A stretch of 10,020 bases of DNA from Limnohabitans sp. Rim8 (GCA_945877725.1 CAMDXR010000091.1:1-10020); one strand, 5' to 3'. Shown: positions 1 to 6,321, counted from the stretch's first letter. Notes: generated by a model not told the origin, from the sequence alone. Translations and numbers: made by a program.

Positions 1-12
1 GGTGCACCCTTG

Positions 13-34
13 AATTATTTAGCATTAAATAATT
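13..34. promoter_or_regulatory. AT-rich perfect inverted repeat upstream of the secreted protein gene
   Basis: The arms AATTATTTA (13-21) and TAAATAATT (26-34) are exact reverse complements around a 4-base GCAT centre. The element ends 23 bases before the preferred ATG at 58 and is much richer in A+T than its surroundings. Its position and symmetry fit a repressor or activator site, or a promoter region. A weak -35-like TTGAAT lies at 10-15, but I see no good -10 at the right spacing. It has no T-run and few G-C pairs, so an intrinsic terminator of an upstream gene is less likely. The function is inferred; the symmetry is seen. Confidence 0.5.
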
Positions 35-57
35 GATAGCGTATGCTCGCCAAGACA

Positions 58-471
58 ATGAAAAAATTTATCCTTTACAGGTGCCTCGCCCTGATCACCC
101 TCACAGTTGCCACGCAAATTGCCTCGTCCCAAGTGGTGTCCCAAGCCGCGTCCCAAGTCGTGTGCCTAGTAGAGCAAAGCGGGGAACCTTTCAGCCTGCA
201 GGTTCTGCCTGAACCCCACTCACTGGGGGGCCAGACGAAAGACATCAGCGTTTTCAGGGTTCGAACGCTGATGGCGAGATCAGCCGAAAAAGTGCCATGG
301 TTGCTCTTTGAGGTTTACGCCGAATCTGAAGAAAACGACAAAAACAACAAACCCGATTACCGCATCCTCACATCCCAAAAAGTACCCGCCCCTTTTGCGA
401 CCGGGCGCATGGAAGTGGTTGAACCGCAACTGGGCAGAAGCCTTTATTACCAGTGTGGTGCGTCGCAATGA
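58..471 (+). CDS. Small secreted protein of unknown function, coupled to capA
   Basis: I do not recognise the family. The 137-residue product starts MKKF, followed by a hydrophobic segment (about residues 4-22) ending near ATQIASS, which looks like a Sec signal peptide, so the protein is probably periplasmic or exported. The mature part begins with three near-copies of a four-residue unit (SQVV, SQAA, SQVV) and has one cysteine just after it (C36) and another four residues from the end, which could form a disulfide. The rest is polar, with an acidic and Asn-rich patch (ESEENDKNNK). I chose ATG 58 because it gives a classical Lys-Lys signal peptide; an in-frame ATG at 43 would add five residues, and neither has a good ribosome site. 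Its stop overlaps the next start as ATGA, so it is probably co-transcribed and translationally coupled with the CapA-family gene. Confidence 0.75.
   Translation: MKKFILYRCLALITLTVATQIASSQVVSQAASQVVCLVEQSGEPFSLQVLPEPHSLGGQTKDISVFRVRTLMARSAEKVPWLLFEVYAESEENDKNNKPDYRILTSQKVPAPFATGRMEVVEPQLGRSLYYQCGASQ
127..162 (+). repeat. Three tandem 12-base units within the secreted protein gene
   Basis: Three consecutive in-frame 12-base units each begin TCCCAAG and encode SQVV, SQAA and SQVV. They lie just after the predicted signal peptide. Being in frame, gain or loss of a unit would change the mature N-terminus without shifting the reading frame. Confidence 0.7.
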
Positions 472-1448
472 ACATCTTCAAGCTTTTCGCCATTCTGATC
501 CCCTGGTTTGCCTCTGCCGCATGGGCAGAGGCGCCCATTGCAAAAATAGCCTTTGTCGGGGATGTGATGCTGGCCGAAACCGAGGGCACGGGAAGGTTTG
601 TGGCTGCCGGGGGCAATCCGTTTGGGAAAGTGACCCCAATACTGTCCAAAGCAGATCTCAGGGTCGCCAACTTCGAGTCTTCAGCCGGCACGCAAGGTCA
701 AGCAGACCCTCATAAGCCTTACAGTTTCAGAACATCCCAAGCTGCACTGGCCACTTTTGCCTCGGTTTTTGAAGTAGCCGGACTGGCCAACAACCACGCA
801 GGTGACTATGGCAGGTCCGACTTTGTGGAAACGCTCCAAGCCTTGAAAAAATTGGGTGTCAAACCGTTTGGAGGGGGTCGAAACCTTGCTGAGGCACACC
901 AAGCCGCTGTGTTAGATATCAAGGGCATAAAAATCGCCTTGTTGGGTTATCTTGATTTTTTCCCACGCTGGTTTTCTGCAGCTCCGGACCAGGCGGGCGT
1001 GGCTTGGTTGGATGAAGATCAAGTCGCGTGGGACATCTCTCGAGCCAAGGCAGAGGGGGCCGACCTCGTGGTGGTGTTGCCGCATTGGGGTGTAGAACAC
1101 GACTTGGTGGCCAATCAACGCCAACGCAGGCTCGCCAAATCCATGATTGACTCAGGTGCTGATGCCGTGCTGGGTGGACACCCGCACGTTGTGCAGGACC
1201 ATGAGGTCTACAAGGGCAAACCGATTGTTTATTCGTTGGGAAATTTCGTATTCGACGGCTTTGAGGACGACGACAACCTGACCGGATGGATTCTGTTTGC
1301 CGACTTTGACCGGACCGGGGTGGCCTCACTCACCACGCAGGTTGTCAAGATCGACGAAGTGGGTTCCCCCGCTCCTCGATCCGATCAATCCGGGCCCTGC
1401 TGGCGGCGAGGGGACACAAAAATGTCCCCATGCCCAAGCAGCAGATAG
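468..1448 (+). CDS. CapA family protein (PGA_cap, metallophosphatase-like)
   Basis: The 326-residue product has an N-terminal signal peptide (residues 1-20, ending SAAWA) and then a PGA_cap domain related to calcineurin-like phosphatases. Visible motifs are GDVML (31-35), NFESS, the NNH motif (108-110), PHWGVE (205-210), GGHPHVVQ (236-243, H238 and H240) and a final YSLGNFVFD block. These Asp, Asn and His residues match the metal-binding positions of the family. Family members include CapA/PgsA of poly-gamma-glutamate capsule synthesis, but in Gram-negatives without capB/capC, as here, the substrate is usually unknown. I therefore call only the family and an exported location. The start at 468 overlaps the upstream stop as ATGA; an ORF-extending start at 453 would spoil both the signal peptide and the overlap. 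The last ~20 residues (Cys- and Arg-rich) include codons spanning a perfect hairpin, so the natural C-terminus is uncertain. Confidence 0.88.
   Translation: MNIFKLFAILIPWFASAAWAEAPIAKIAFVGDVMLAETEGTGRFVAAGGNPFGKVTPILSKADLRVANFESSAGTQGQADPHKPYSFRTSQAALATFASVFEVAGLANNHAGDYGRSDFVETLQALKKLGVKPFGGGRNLAEAHQAAVLDIKGIKIALLGYLDFFPRWFSAAPDQAGVAWLDEDQVAWDISRAKAEGADLVVVLPHWGVEHDLVANQRQRRLAKSMIDSGADAVLGGHPHVVQDHEVYKGKPIVYSLGNFVFDGFEDDDNLTGWILFADFDRTGVASLTTQVVKIDEVGSPAPRSDQSGPCWRRGDTKMSPCPSSR
1410..1429. repeat. Perfect 7-bp hairpin, REP-like, at the 3' end of capA
   Basis: GGGGACA (1410-1416) and TGTCCCC (1423-1429) pair exactly around the loop CAAAAA. The hairpin lies inside the last codons of the CapA gene, 17 bases before its stop ends and next to the convergent dehydrogenase gene. 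There is no T-run after the stem, so a standard intrinsic terminator is not supported. G-rich hairpins with GGGGACA arms resemble repetitive extragenic palindromes of proteobacteria; that link is from memory. Confidence 0.5.
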
Positions 1449-1477
1449 CGGTAGCCCGGCGATCAACCCCAAGGGGC

Positions 1478-2389
1478 TTATGCCTGGTGTGCCGCCATGG
1501 CCTTGCCCACCTCCAAGCTGCCCTGCTCCGAACCCGATCGCGGAACCCGCTCACCCTGGCGGTCGACCACTTGCGCCATGGCAGCAGCCAAGCGCTCGGG
1601 GGTATCGGGCGCATCGCCCAAATAAACACCTTGTGTCAGGGTAATGTGGGCGACCTCAAAACTACCGGCACCGGCGCAAATGATGGTGCGGTTTGGCGCA
1701 TCTTCGCTGGCCATGACCAACATGGCGGGCACCACTGCGTGAGGCTCCAAGGCCCGTAAAACCTGTTCAGGCATCAGCCTCTCGGTCATGCGGGTCGCTG
1801 CAGTCGGTGCCAAGCAATTGACCCGAATACCGTGCTTTTCTCCCTCTATCGACAAGGTTTGCATCAAACCCGCCAGCGCCATTTTGGCCGCCCCGTAATT
1901 GGCCTGACCAAAGTTGCCATACAAACCGCTGGAAGAGGTGGTCATGACCACGCGACCATAATTTTGGGCTTGCATGATGGGCCAAACAGCCTTGGTGCAG
2001 TGCACGGCCCCCATCACATGCACTTCCATGACCAGCCGAAAATCGGCCAATTCCATCTTGGCAAAACTCTTGTCACGCAAGATACCGGCGTTGTTGACCA
2101 GAATATCCACCCGTCCCCATGCGTCAACCGCTTGCTGAACCATGCCTTTGACAGCGTCAAAATCAGTGACCGATGCGCCGTTGGCCATGGCCTCTCCCCC
2201 GGCCGCACGGATTTCATCGACCACGGCTTGCGCCGCTGAAACCGATCCTCCCACCCCGTGCACATCGCCCCCCAAATCGTTGACCAGCACTTTGGCTCCC
2301 CGAGCGGCCAGAGCCAATGCGTGCTGTTTGCCCAAACCACCGCCAGCGCCCGTGACAATCGCGACGCGGCCTTTGAAATCCATACCCAT
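1478..2389 (-). CDS. Short-chain dehydrogenase, 3-hydroxyacyl-CoA dehydrogenase-like
   Basis: This 303-residue SDR enzyme has the nucleotide-binding TGAGGGLG motif (13-20), an acidic residue after the second strand (N37 D38 L39 G40 G41 D42) that favours NAD over NADP, NNAG (99-102), a catalytic Ser near 152, and YGAAK (Y165, K169). The NDLGGD segment, the insertion after it and the extra ~50-residue C-terminal tail resemble the (3R)-hydroxyacyl-CoA dehydrogenase part of peroxisomal multifunctional enzyme type 2 and its bacterial stand-alone relatives. A role in fatty acyl-CoA oxidation is therefore likely, but the exact substrate is inferred. ATG 2389 is chosen because AAGGA lies six bases upstream and the Rossmann fold starts at once; extending to 2521 adds about 44 unrelated residues. 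It converges on capA with a 29-base gap and diverges from the Nudix gene. Confidence 0.88.
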   Translation of the reverse strand: MGMDFKGRVAIVTGAGGGLGKQHALALAARGAKVLVNDLGGDVHGVGGSVSAAQAVVDEIRAAGGEAMANGASVTDFDAVKGMVQQAVDAWGRVDILVNNAGILRDKSFAKMELADFRLVMEVHVMGAVHCTKAVWPIMQAQNYGRVVMTTSSSGLYGNFGQANYGAAKMALAGLMQTLSIEGEKHGIRVNCLAPTAATRMTERLMPEQVLRALEPHAVVPAMLVMASEDAPNRTIICAGAGSFEVAHITLTQGVYLGDAPDTPERLAAAMAQVVDRQGERVPRSGSEQGSLEVGKAMAAHQA

Positions 2390-2392
2390 GTT

Positions 2393-2400
2393 GTTTCCTT
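2393..2400 (-). promoter_or_regulatory. Ribosome binding site fixing the SDR start
   Basis: Read on the minus strand, AAGGA (2400-2396) stands six bases before ATG at 2389. It decides the start against the longer upstream extension, which has no comparable site. Confidence 0.7.
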
Positions 2401-2406
2401 GATGCA

Positions 2407-2434
2407 TTGATTGTTGAGTGTGACAGGGTATACA
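2407..2434 (+). promoter_or_regulatory. Candidate promoter for the Nudix gene in the 138-base divergent region
   Basis: TTGATT (2407-2412) and TATACA (2429-2434) are separated by 16 bases and would drive the plus-strand Nudix gene. The GTATAC core is palindromic and could also serve as a -10 for the minus-strand dehydrogenase, though I see no matching -35 there. The rest of 2390-2527 holds no gene I can support. Confidence 0.35.
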
Positions 2435-2527
2435 AGCCCCATCTGCTAATCTGGCCGCTGTTCGAAGCCCTGCTCTGACTTTAAAACAAGCGGCCCCAAA
2501 GCCGTGTTGCACGATTGACAACCCGCC

Positions 2528-3406
2528 ATGGAACTCAACTCAGAAATCATCACCACGCCCCCGCTCGACTCAGCCTCATTGATTTTGCTGCGCGACTCGG
2601 ACCAAGGCATGCAAGTGCTTTTGCTCAAGCGCCATCAAGCCTCGAACGTGTTGGGGGGGGCCTATGTATTTCCGGGCGGCAAACTCGATTTGGCTGACCA
2701 GCATCCTGACTTGCTGGCCCATCTGAGCCAGCCCCCGGCCAAGTTGCAACAACGTCTGGCCGAACCCGACCTGAGCGCCGAGCGGGCCGCCGGTTTGTTT
2801 GTGGCGGCCATTCGGGAGGCTTTTGAAGAATGCCGAATATTGTTGAGCCAAAACGGCTTGGACAAGCCCGACCTGCAGGCGCTGCAAGATGCCCTAGCCG
2901 GTGGTCTCAACTGGTCTCAGGCTTTTCGCAAGCTGTCATTACAGCTGTCCACGGAAAATTTAATACCGTGGTCACGCTGGATCACCCCTCGCCAAGCTTC
3001 TGTAACCAATAAGCGCTTTGACACCCGGTTTTTTATAGCAAGGGTGCCCGAAGACCAAACTGCAGAGCATGACAACCACGAAGCCACAGAAACCCTTTGG
3101 ATCACACCGCGCGAGGCATTGATTCGTTATTGGGATAACCAAATGACCCTTGCCCCGCCTCAAATTATGGGTTTGGTGCACTTGGCCAGACACCCGAACA
3201 CCCAAAGTGCCTTGGCCGAGGCCGAAAGTCGCCAACCGCCCGTTATAGAACCCGAACCCTTTGATCAAGACGGTGTTCGCACCATTTGCTACCCCGGCGA
3301 TCCCAAACATTCAGTACGCAAATCGGCTTTTCCGGGTCCAACCCGGTTGATATTTAAAAACAAACGTTTTGAGCCAGAACGGGGTTTAGCCGCATTGCTT
3401 GATTAA
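2528..3406 (+). CDS. Nudix hydrolase, NUDT19/CoA-pyrophosphatase-like, with split Nudix box
   Basis: The 292-residue product has the Nudix fold start (SLILLRD, VLLLKRH), then GAYVFPGGKLD (44-54) and, some 40 residues later, REAFEECRILL (96-106). The long insert between the GG half and the REXXEE half of the Nudix box is typical of the NUDT19/RP2 type, whose studied members cleave CoA derivatives; other Nudix substrates cannot be excluded. The metal-binding glutamates E97, E100 and E101 are present. The canonical Gly of the box (REUXEEXGU) is Arg103 here (codon CGA). The C-terminal part (about 190-292) contains a Pro/Glu-rich stretch and a basic tail. ATG 2528 is the natural start, though its ribosome site is poor. 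It is divergent from the acyl-CoA-type dehydrogenase, which would suit a role near CoA metabolism, but that is inference. Confidence 0.85.
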   Translation: MELNSEIITTPPLDSASLILLRDSDQGMQVLLLKRHQASNVLGGAYVFPGGKLDLADQHPDLLAHLSQPPAKLQQRLAEPDLSAERAAGLFVAAIREAFEECRILLSQNGLDKPDLQALQDALAGGLNWSQAFRKLSLQLSTENLIPWSRWITPRQASVTNKRFDTRFFIARVPEDQTAEHDNHEATETLWITPREALIRYWDNQMTLAPPQIMGLVHLARHPNTQSALAEAESRQPPVIEPEPFDQDGVRTICYPGDPKHSVRKSAFPGPTRLIFKNKRFEPERGLAALLD

Positions 3407-3417
3407 AATGAAGCAAA

Positions 3418-3430
3418 TTACAATTTGTAA
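3418..3430. promoter_or_regulatory. Perfect palindrome upstream of the HPt gene
   Basis: TTACAA and TTGTAA are exact inverted halves around one T, in the 56-base gap between the Nudix stop and the HPt start. It sits where a promoter would be expected (TTGCTT at 3395-3400 or TTGATT at 3399-3404 could be a -35). It may be an operator. I cannot name the regulator. Confidence 0.4.
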
Positions 3431-3462
3431 CCTTTGTTCTATTTACGAGCCCCTTTGTGTTT

Positions 3463-3828
3463 ATGAGCAATAAAACTTTACCTATTTATTTGTCTATTGA
3501 ACGGGCCATGGAATTCATCGGCGACGCTGACGGCGTTTTGTCCTTATTGAAAACCCTGCACCAAACACTAGGTGAGGACCTGCCTAAAATTAAGGCACTG
3601 CTGGACAACGATGACGTGCATGGTGCCAATCGCCTCTTGCATCAACTCAAGGGTTTCACGCCTGTATTCTGCGTAGACAGTTTGGTGGAACTGGTGGTCG
3701 CCGTCGAAAACCTGAGCAAGCACGCCGAGGCGCCGGAAGTACGCACCGCCTACAGCCGCCTGGCGCCCCAGCTGGAACAGCTGCGCACCGAAGTGGCCAA
3801 CCACATGGCCTTGCACTCCCAAGTCTGA
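3463..3828 (+). CDS. Stand-alone HPt (histidine phosphotransfer) domain protein
   Basis: The 121-residue protein is all predicted helix and consists of essentially one HPt domain. The signature RLLHQLKGFTPVF (57-69) carries the presumed phospho-accepting His60 with Lys63 and Gly64 in the usual HXXKG arrangement. The helix LVELVVAVENLSKHAE follows as in the four-helix bundle. HPt proteins relay phosphate between a hybrid sensor kinase receiver and a response regulator in the cytoplasm; no kinase or regulator is next to it, so its partners are unknown. ATG 3463 is preferred; a GTG at 3457 would add two residues. The gene ends 37 bases from the convergent dusC end. Confidence 0.82.
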   Translation: MSNKTLPIYLSIERAMEFIGDADGVLSLLKTLHQTLGEDLPKIKALLDNDDVHGANRLLHQLKGFTPVFCVDSLVELVVAVENLSKHAEAPEVRTAYSRLAPQLEQLRTEVANHMALHSQV

Positions 3829-3834
3829 TCACCC

Positions 3835-3850
3835 AGCCTCCCCAGGCTTT
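3835..3850 (+). terminator. Weak terminator-like hairpin after the HPt gene
   Basis: AGCCT (3835-3839) and AGGCT (3844-3848) pair around CCCC, followed by only TTTG. It stands seven bases after the HPt stop in the short convergent gap with dusC. The short stem and short T-run make it a weak call. Confidence 0.35.
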
Positions 3851-3865
3851 GTAACCCACAAGGGG

Positions 3866-4891
3866 TCAGAGACAGATCTCAGCGCTAAATGAGCGTTGAA
3901 CGGATTCCTCACCCCCCTGCAAGGCAAGCCATTCAGAGACCTTGACCGGATCGTGCAACAAGCGCAACTGTTCAAAAGCTTGCTGAGCCTCTGGATAAAC
4001 CCGGCGTAAATAATTAAGCCATTGCTTGAGTCGCCCCGCACGGTGCCGAGGTGCCACACGCAGACTGATGCCCTGCCAAAACAAACGCATCAATTGCACA
4101 ATCTGCAGCCAGCTCACCACCTTGCTGCCCGTCCCTCCATGGGATAAAGCATCGTATTGGGCGATGGACAGCGCCAGACCAGGATCGGCCACCATGCCTC
4201 GCCCGATCATGATGCGCTCGCAGCCCGTGACTTCGCGGCAGCGCAAAGCATCCGACAAAGTCCAGATTTCGCCATTCGCCACCATGGGCAAGCGCACATG
4301 CTGGCGCAAATCGGCAATGCGATCCCAATAAGCAGGCGGCCTGTAGCCATGCGCCTTGGTTCGGGCGTGGACCACCAAATCACTGGCCCCAGCAGCCTCT
4401 ATGGCTTGAGCGCACTCTTCGGCCCGATGGTCGTCATTGAACCCGAGCCGCATCTTGGCCGATACCGGAATGTGTGCAGGCACGGCACGGCGTACCGCCG
4501 CCACAATTTGACCCACCAACTCGGGCTCGTCCAGCAGCACTGCACCCCCTCGGTGCTGGTTGACGGTTTTGGCCGGACAACCAAAATTAAGGTCGATTCC
4601 CGCCGGCCCCAGCTCCGCCAAAGCGGCCGCGTTGTCTGCCAGACACGCAGGGTCTGAACCCAGCAACTGCACCCTGACGGGCACACCTGCAGGGGTGCGG
4701 CTGTTGTTCAACAATTCAGGGGCCACCCGGATAAAGGCACGGCGAGGCAAAACGGTGTTGGTGACCCGTATAAATTCAGACACGCACAAATCCACCCCGC
4801 CCACACGCGTCAAGATGTCGCGCAACGTGTGGTCGAGCAGCCCTTCCATGGGGGCCAGCAGAATGCGGCTCCCCAAGTGATGCATGTCCAT
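3866..4891 (-). CDS. dusC: tRNA-dihydrouridine(16) synthase DusC
   Basis: This FMN enzyme reduces a uridine in the tRNA D-loop (U16 in the DusC class) using NADPH. The 341-residue product shows LLAPMEG (11-17), LNFGCPAKTVNQHRGGAVLL (101-120) with the catalytic Cys105, AKMRLGFND (145-153, K146), VVHARTK (173-179, H175 and R177), ANGEIW (205-210) and MIGRGMVADPGL, the FMN phosphate loop. The C-terminal helical tRNA-binding domain has RLKQWLNYLRRVYP. CPAKTVN followed by a basic residue and GGAVLL, and the ANGEIW motif, point to DusC rather than DusA or DusB. It is about 25 residues longer than E. coli DusC, partly from a tail ending SFSAEICL. ATG 4891 is used; ATG 4885 (codon 3) is also possible. 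The upstream GNAT gene ends 12 bases before, so the two are probably one operon. Confidence 0.92.
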   Translation of the reverse strand: MDMHHLGSRILLAPMEGLLDHTLRDILTRVGGVDLCVSEFIRVTNTVLPRRAFIRVAPELLNNSRTPAGVPVRVQLLGSDPACLADNAAALAELGPAGIDLNFGCPAKTVNQHRGGAVLLDEPELVGQIVAAVRRAVPAHIPVSAKMRLGFNDDHRAEECAQAIEAAGASDLVVHARTKAHGYRPPAYWDRIADLRQHVRLPMVANGEIWTLSDALRCREVTGCERIMIGRGMVADPGLALSIAQYDALSHGGTGSKVVSWLQIVQLMRLFWQGISLRVAPRHRAGRLKQWLNYLRRVYPEAQQAFEQLRLLHDPVKVSEWLALQGGEESVQRSFSAEICL

Positions 4892-4903
4892 GCCGTCAAG
4901 CCA

Positions 4904-5422
4904 TCAGCTGAGCTTGCGCTTGAGGCGAACTTCCTCAATCTTGACACCCCCAAGCGGGATGGTGCGTGCGGTGTTCATCTCGCGCTTAAAGCCCGCCAGA
5001 TCATGGAATCGCAAAGTTTTTTCGTGCAACAAGGGCAACCAAACGGTCACCTCATTGCAACCTTCTTCCTCCAAACCTTCGCGTGCGGCATCCCACAAGG
5101 CCAGGCCAATGCCCTGCCCCAAACGGTGGGGTGCGGCATAAATAGCCCAAATTTCTCCCGTGGTGTTTTTGGATTTTGGGTCGCGTGAACGGTCAAACCC
5201 CACAAACCCGACCACTTCGTTGCCTTCAATGGCCACCATCACCTGTGGCTCACCGTATTCGATGGCTTCTTTCCAGAAAGAAACCCGTTTGGGCATGGGG
5301 GTACTGTCCCAATGGGCATCGGGTACTTGCCCGGCGTAGGCGGCACGGCAGGCGCTCGCATGCAATGCAGCCACAGCGGTTGCGTCTTGTTTGGTGGCAA
5401 ATCGGACTTGAATATCGGACAT
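4904..5422 (-). CDS. GNAT family N-acetyltransferase
   Basis: The 172-residue product transfers an acetyl group from acetyl-CoA to an unknown acceptor, probably a small amine or a protein N-terminus or lysine. The N-terminal VRFATKQDATAVAALH (6-21) is the usual first strand and helix. The core is IWAIYAAPHRLGQGIGLALW (91-110), matching motif A with the pyrophosphate loop LGQGIG, and WLPLLHEKTLRFHDLAGF corresponds to motif B, where the second half of the fold grips CoA. ATG 5422 is chosen because the family fold begins there; the reading frame stays open upstream to 5551 but would run into the divergent cytochrome gene and adds residues unlike any GNAT domain. It is the first gene of a likely operon with dusC. 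Confidence 0.85.
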   Translation of the reverse strand: MSDIQVRFATKQDATAVAALHASACRAAYAGQVPDAHWDSTPMPKRVSFWKEAIEYGEPQVMVAIEGNEVVGFVGFDRSRDPKSKNTTGEIWAIYAAPHRLGQGIGLALWDAAREGLEEEGCNEVTVWLPLLHEKTLRFHDLAGFKREMNTARTIPLGGVKIEEVRLKRKLS

Positions 5423-5458
5423 GGCTTGAAAAGAAATGGGGAAAAACAAATAACTCAA

Positions 5459-5514
5459 TGGGCAAGTTCGCCCAGAGCCAAACCGTATATTGTCGCCGCA
5501 TCGGTTATCTTCAA
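5459..5514 (-). promoter_or_regulatory. Divergent control region between GNAT and cytochrome genes
   Basis: The 95-base gap 5423-5517 separates two divergent operons. On the minus strand TTGAAG (5514-5509) and AATATA (5491-5486) are 17 bases apart and could be the GNAT-dusC promoter. A small hairpin, TGGGC (5459-5463) with GCCCA (5470-5474), lies between the two genes and could be an operator. On the plus strand TTGAAA (5426-5431) and AATAAC (5449-5454), 17 bases apart, are a possible promoter for the cytochromes. All are weak matches. Confidence 0.3.
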
Positions 5515-5517
5515 GAC

Positions 5518-6321
5518 ATGAGGATGTTATTGAACCCGATGAAATGGCCAAGATTCTGGACTGGAATCTTTGCTTTGGTGGTCTGTGCTGCTACACAAGC
5601 GCAAAACCCTGCCTACACGGCTCCCGGCCCCGCCTCTTCGGCAGGGGCTCGTTTTACAGACAACATGGCGGAACGCACCCGGGCCTGTACCGCTTGTCAT
5701 GGCGAGCAAGGTCGTGCAGGGCCCGACGGTTACTACCCCCGCTTGGCCGGTAAACCAGCAGGCTATTTGCATAACCAGTTGCGTAATTTTGCTCAGCGCC
5801 GTCGCCATTACGATTTGATGTCCCGCCTGATCGATCCGCTGACGGATGACTATCTGGGTGAAATGGCCTGGTATTTTTCGAGCTTGCAACTGCCCTACCC
5901 CAAGCCCACGGCGAGCAACACCATTTCTCCCGAACGCCTGGCCAAAGGCCAACAACTGGTCACGCAGGGCGATGCCTCGCGGGGCCTTCCGGCCTGCACC
6001 CAATGCCATGGTGCGCGCCTGACGGGCGTGCAACCCAACGTGCCTGGCCTGTTGGGCTTGCCATTGGACTACCTGAACGCCCAGCTGGGGGCTTGGCAAA
6101 CGGGCCAACGCAAAGCCCATGCGCCGGATTGCATGGCCGAAATCGTGAAACGCATCGGGCCTGAAGACCTGATTGCTTTGTCCAGCTGGTTGGCCAGACA
6201 AGCACTGCCTGCAGACACCCAACCGGCGGCACGGCCCCCGGTTGGCCCGCCCTTGCCCAACGACCTGAGGTGCGGCAGCGCCCCCGAACTGTCCGGCCCT
6301 GTCGCCGGAGGCAAGCCATGA
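5518..6321 (+). CDS. Diheme c-type cytochrome, cytochrome c4-like
   Basis: The 267-residue exported protein carries two covalently bound c hemes and would pass electrons in the periplasm. A signal peptide (about residues 9-28, ending ATQA) is followed by two class I cytochrome c domains. Heme 1 binds at CTACH (57-61), with RLAGKPAGYLHNQL as the c4-type helix after it and a Met (HYDLM) as a likely sixth ligand. Heme 2 binds at CTQCH (160-164), with CMAEIV a possible Met ligand region. The Pro-rich tail (about 236-267) is low in structure. The start is uncertain: ATG 5518, 5524 and 5539 are all in frame and all give a working signal peptide; none has a clear ribosome site. Its stop overlaps the next gene as ATGA, so the two cytochromes form one operon. 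Confidence 0.88.
   Translation: MRMLLNPMKWPRFWTGIFALVVCAATQAQNPAYTAPGPASSAGARFTDNMAERTRACTACHGEQGRAGPDGYYPRLAGKPAGYLHNQLRNFAQRRRHYDLMSRLIDPLTDDYLGEMAWYFSSLQLPYPKPTASNTISPERLAKGQQLVTQGDASRGLPACTQCHGARLTGVQPNVPGLLGLPLDYLNAQLGAWQTGQRKAHAPDCMAEIVKRIGPEDLIALSSWLARQALPADTQPAARPPVGPPLPNDLRCGSAPELSGPVAGGKP
6307..6311 (+). promoter_or_regulatory. Strong ribosome binding site for the triheme cytochrome
   Basis: GGAGG lies six bases before ATG 6318, inside the last codons of the diheme gene. It confirms the ATGA-overlap start and argues against the in-frame upstream extension to 6270. Confidence 0.75.

Noticed and set aside
1..42. End of an upstream plus-strand gene (a TGA at 11-13)
   Set aside because: Only four codons are visible, which is too little to support a gene.
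919..1329. Minus-strand open frame opposite capA
   Set aside because: Arg/Pro-rich translation, antisense to conserved CapA motifs; no independent support.
1468..1477. CCCCAAGGGG near-palindrome between capA and the dehydrogenase as a terminator
   Set aside because: The loop would be only two bases and there is no T-run on either strand.
2390..2521. N-terminal extension of the first dehydrogenase
   Set aside because: The extra residues do not belong to the SDR fold, and AAGGA six bases before ATG 2389 marks the real start.
4157..4657. Plus-strand open frame of about 166 codons opposite dusC
   Set aside because: It is antisense to the FMN-binding and catalytic motifs of dusC and has no domain of its own.
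5423..5551. N-terminal extension of the GNAT gene
   Set aside because: It would overlap the divergent cytochrome gene and add residues outside the acetyltransferase fold.
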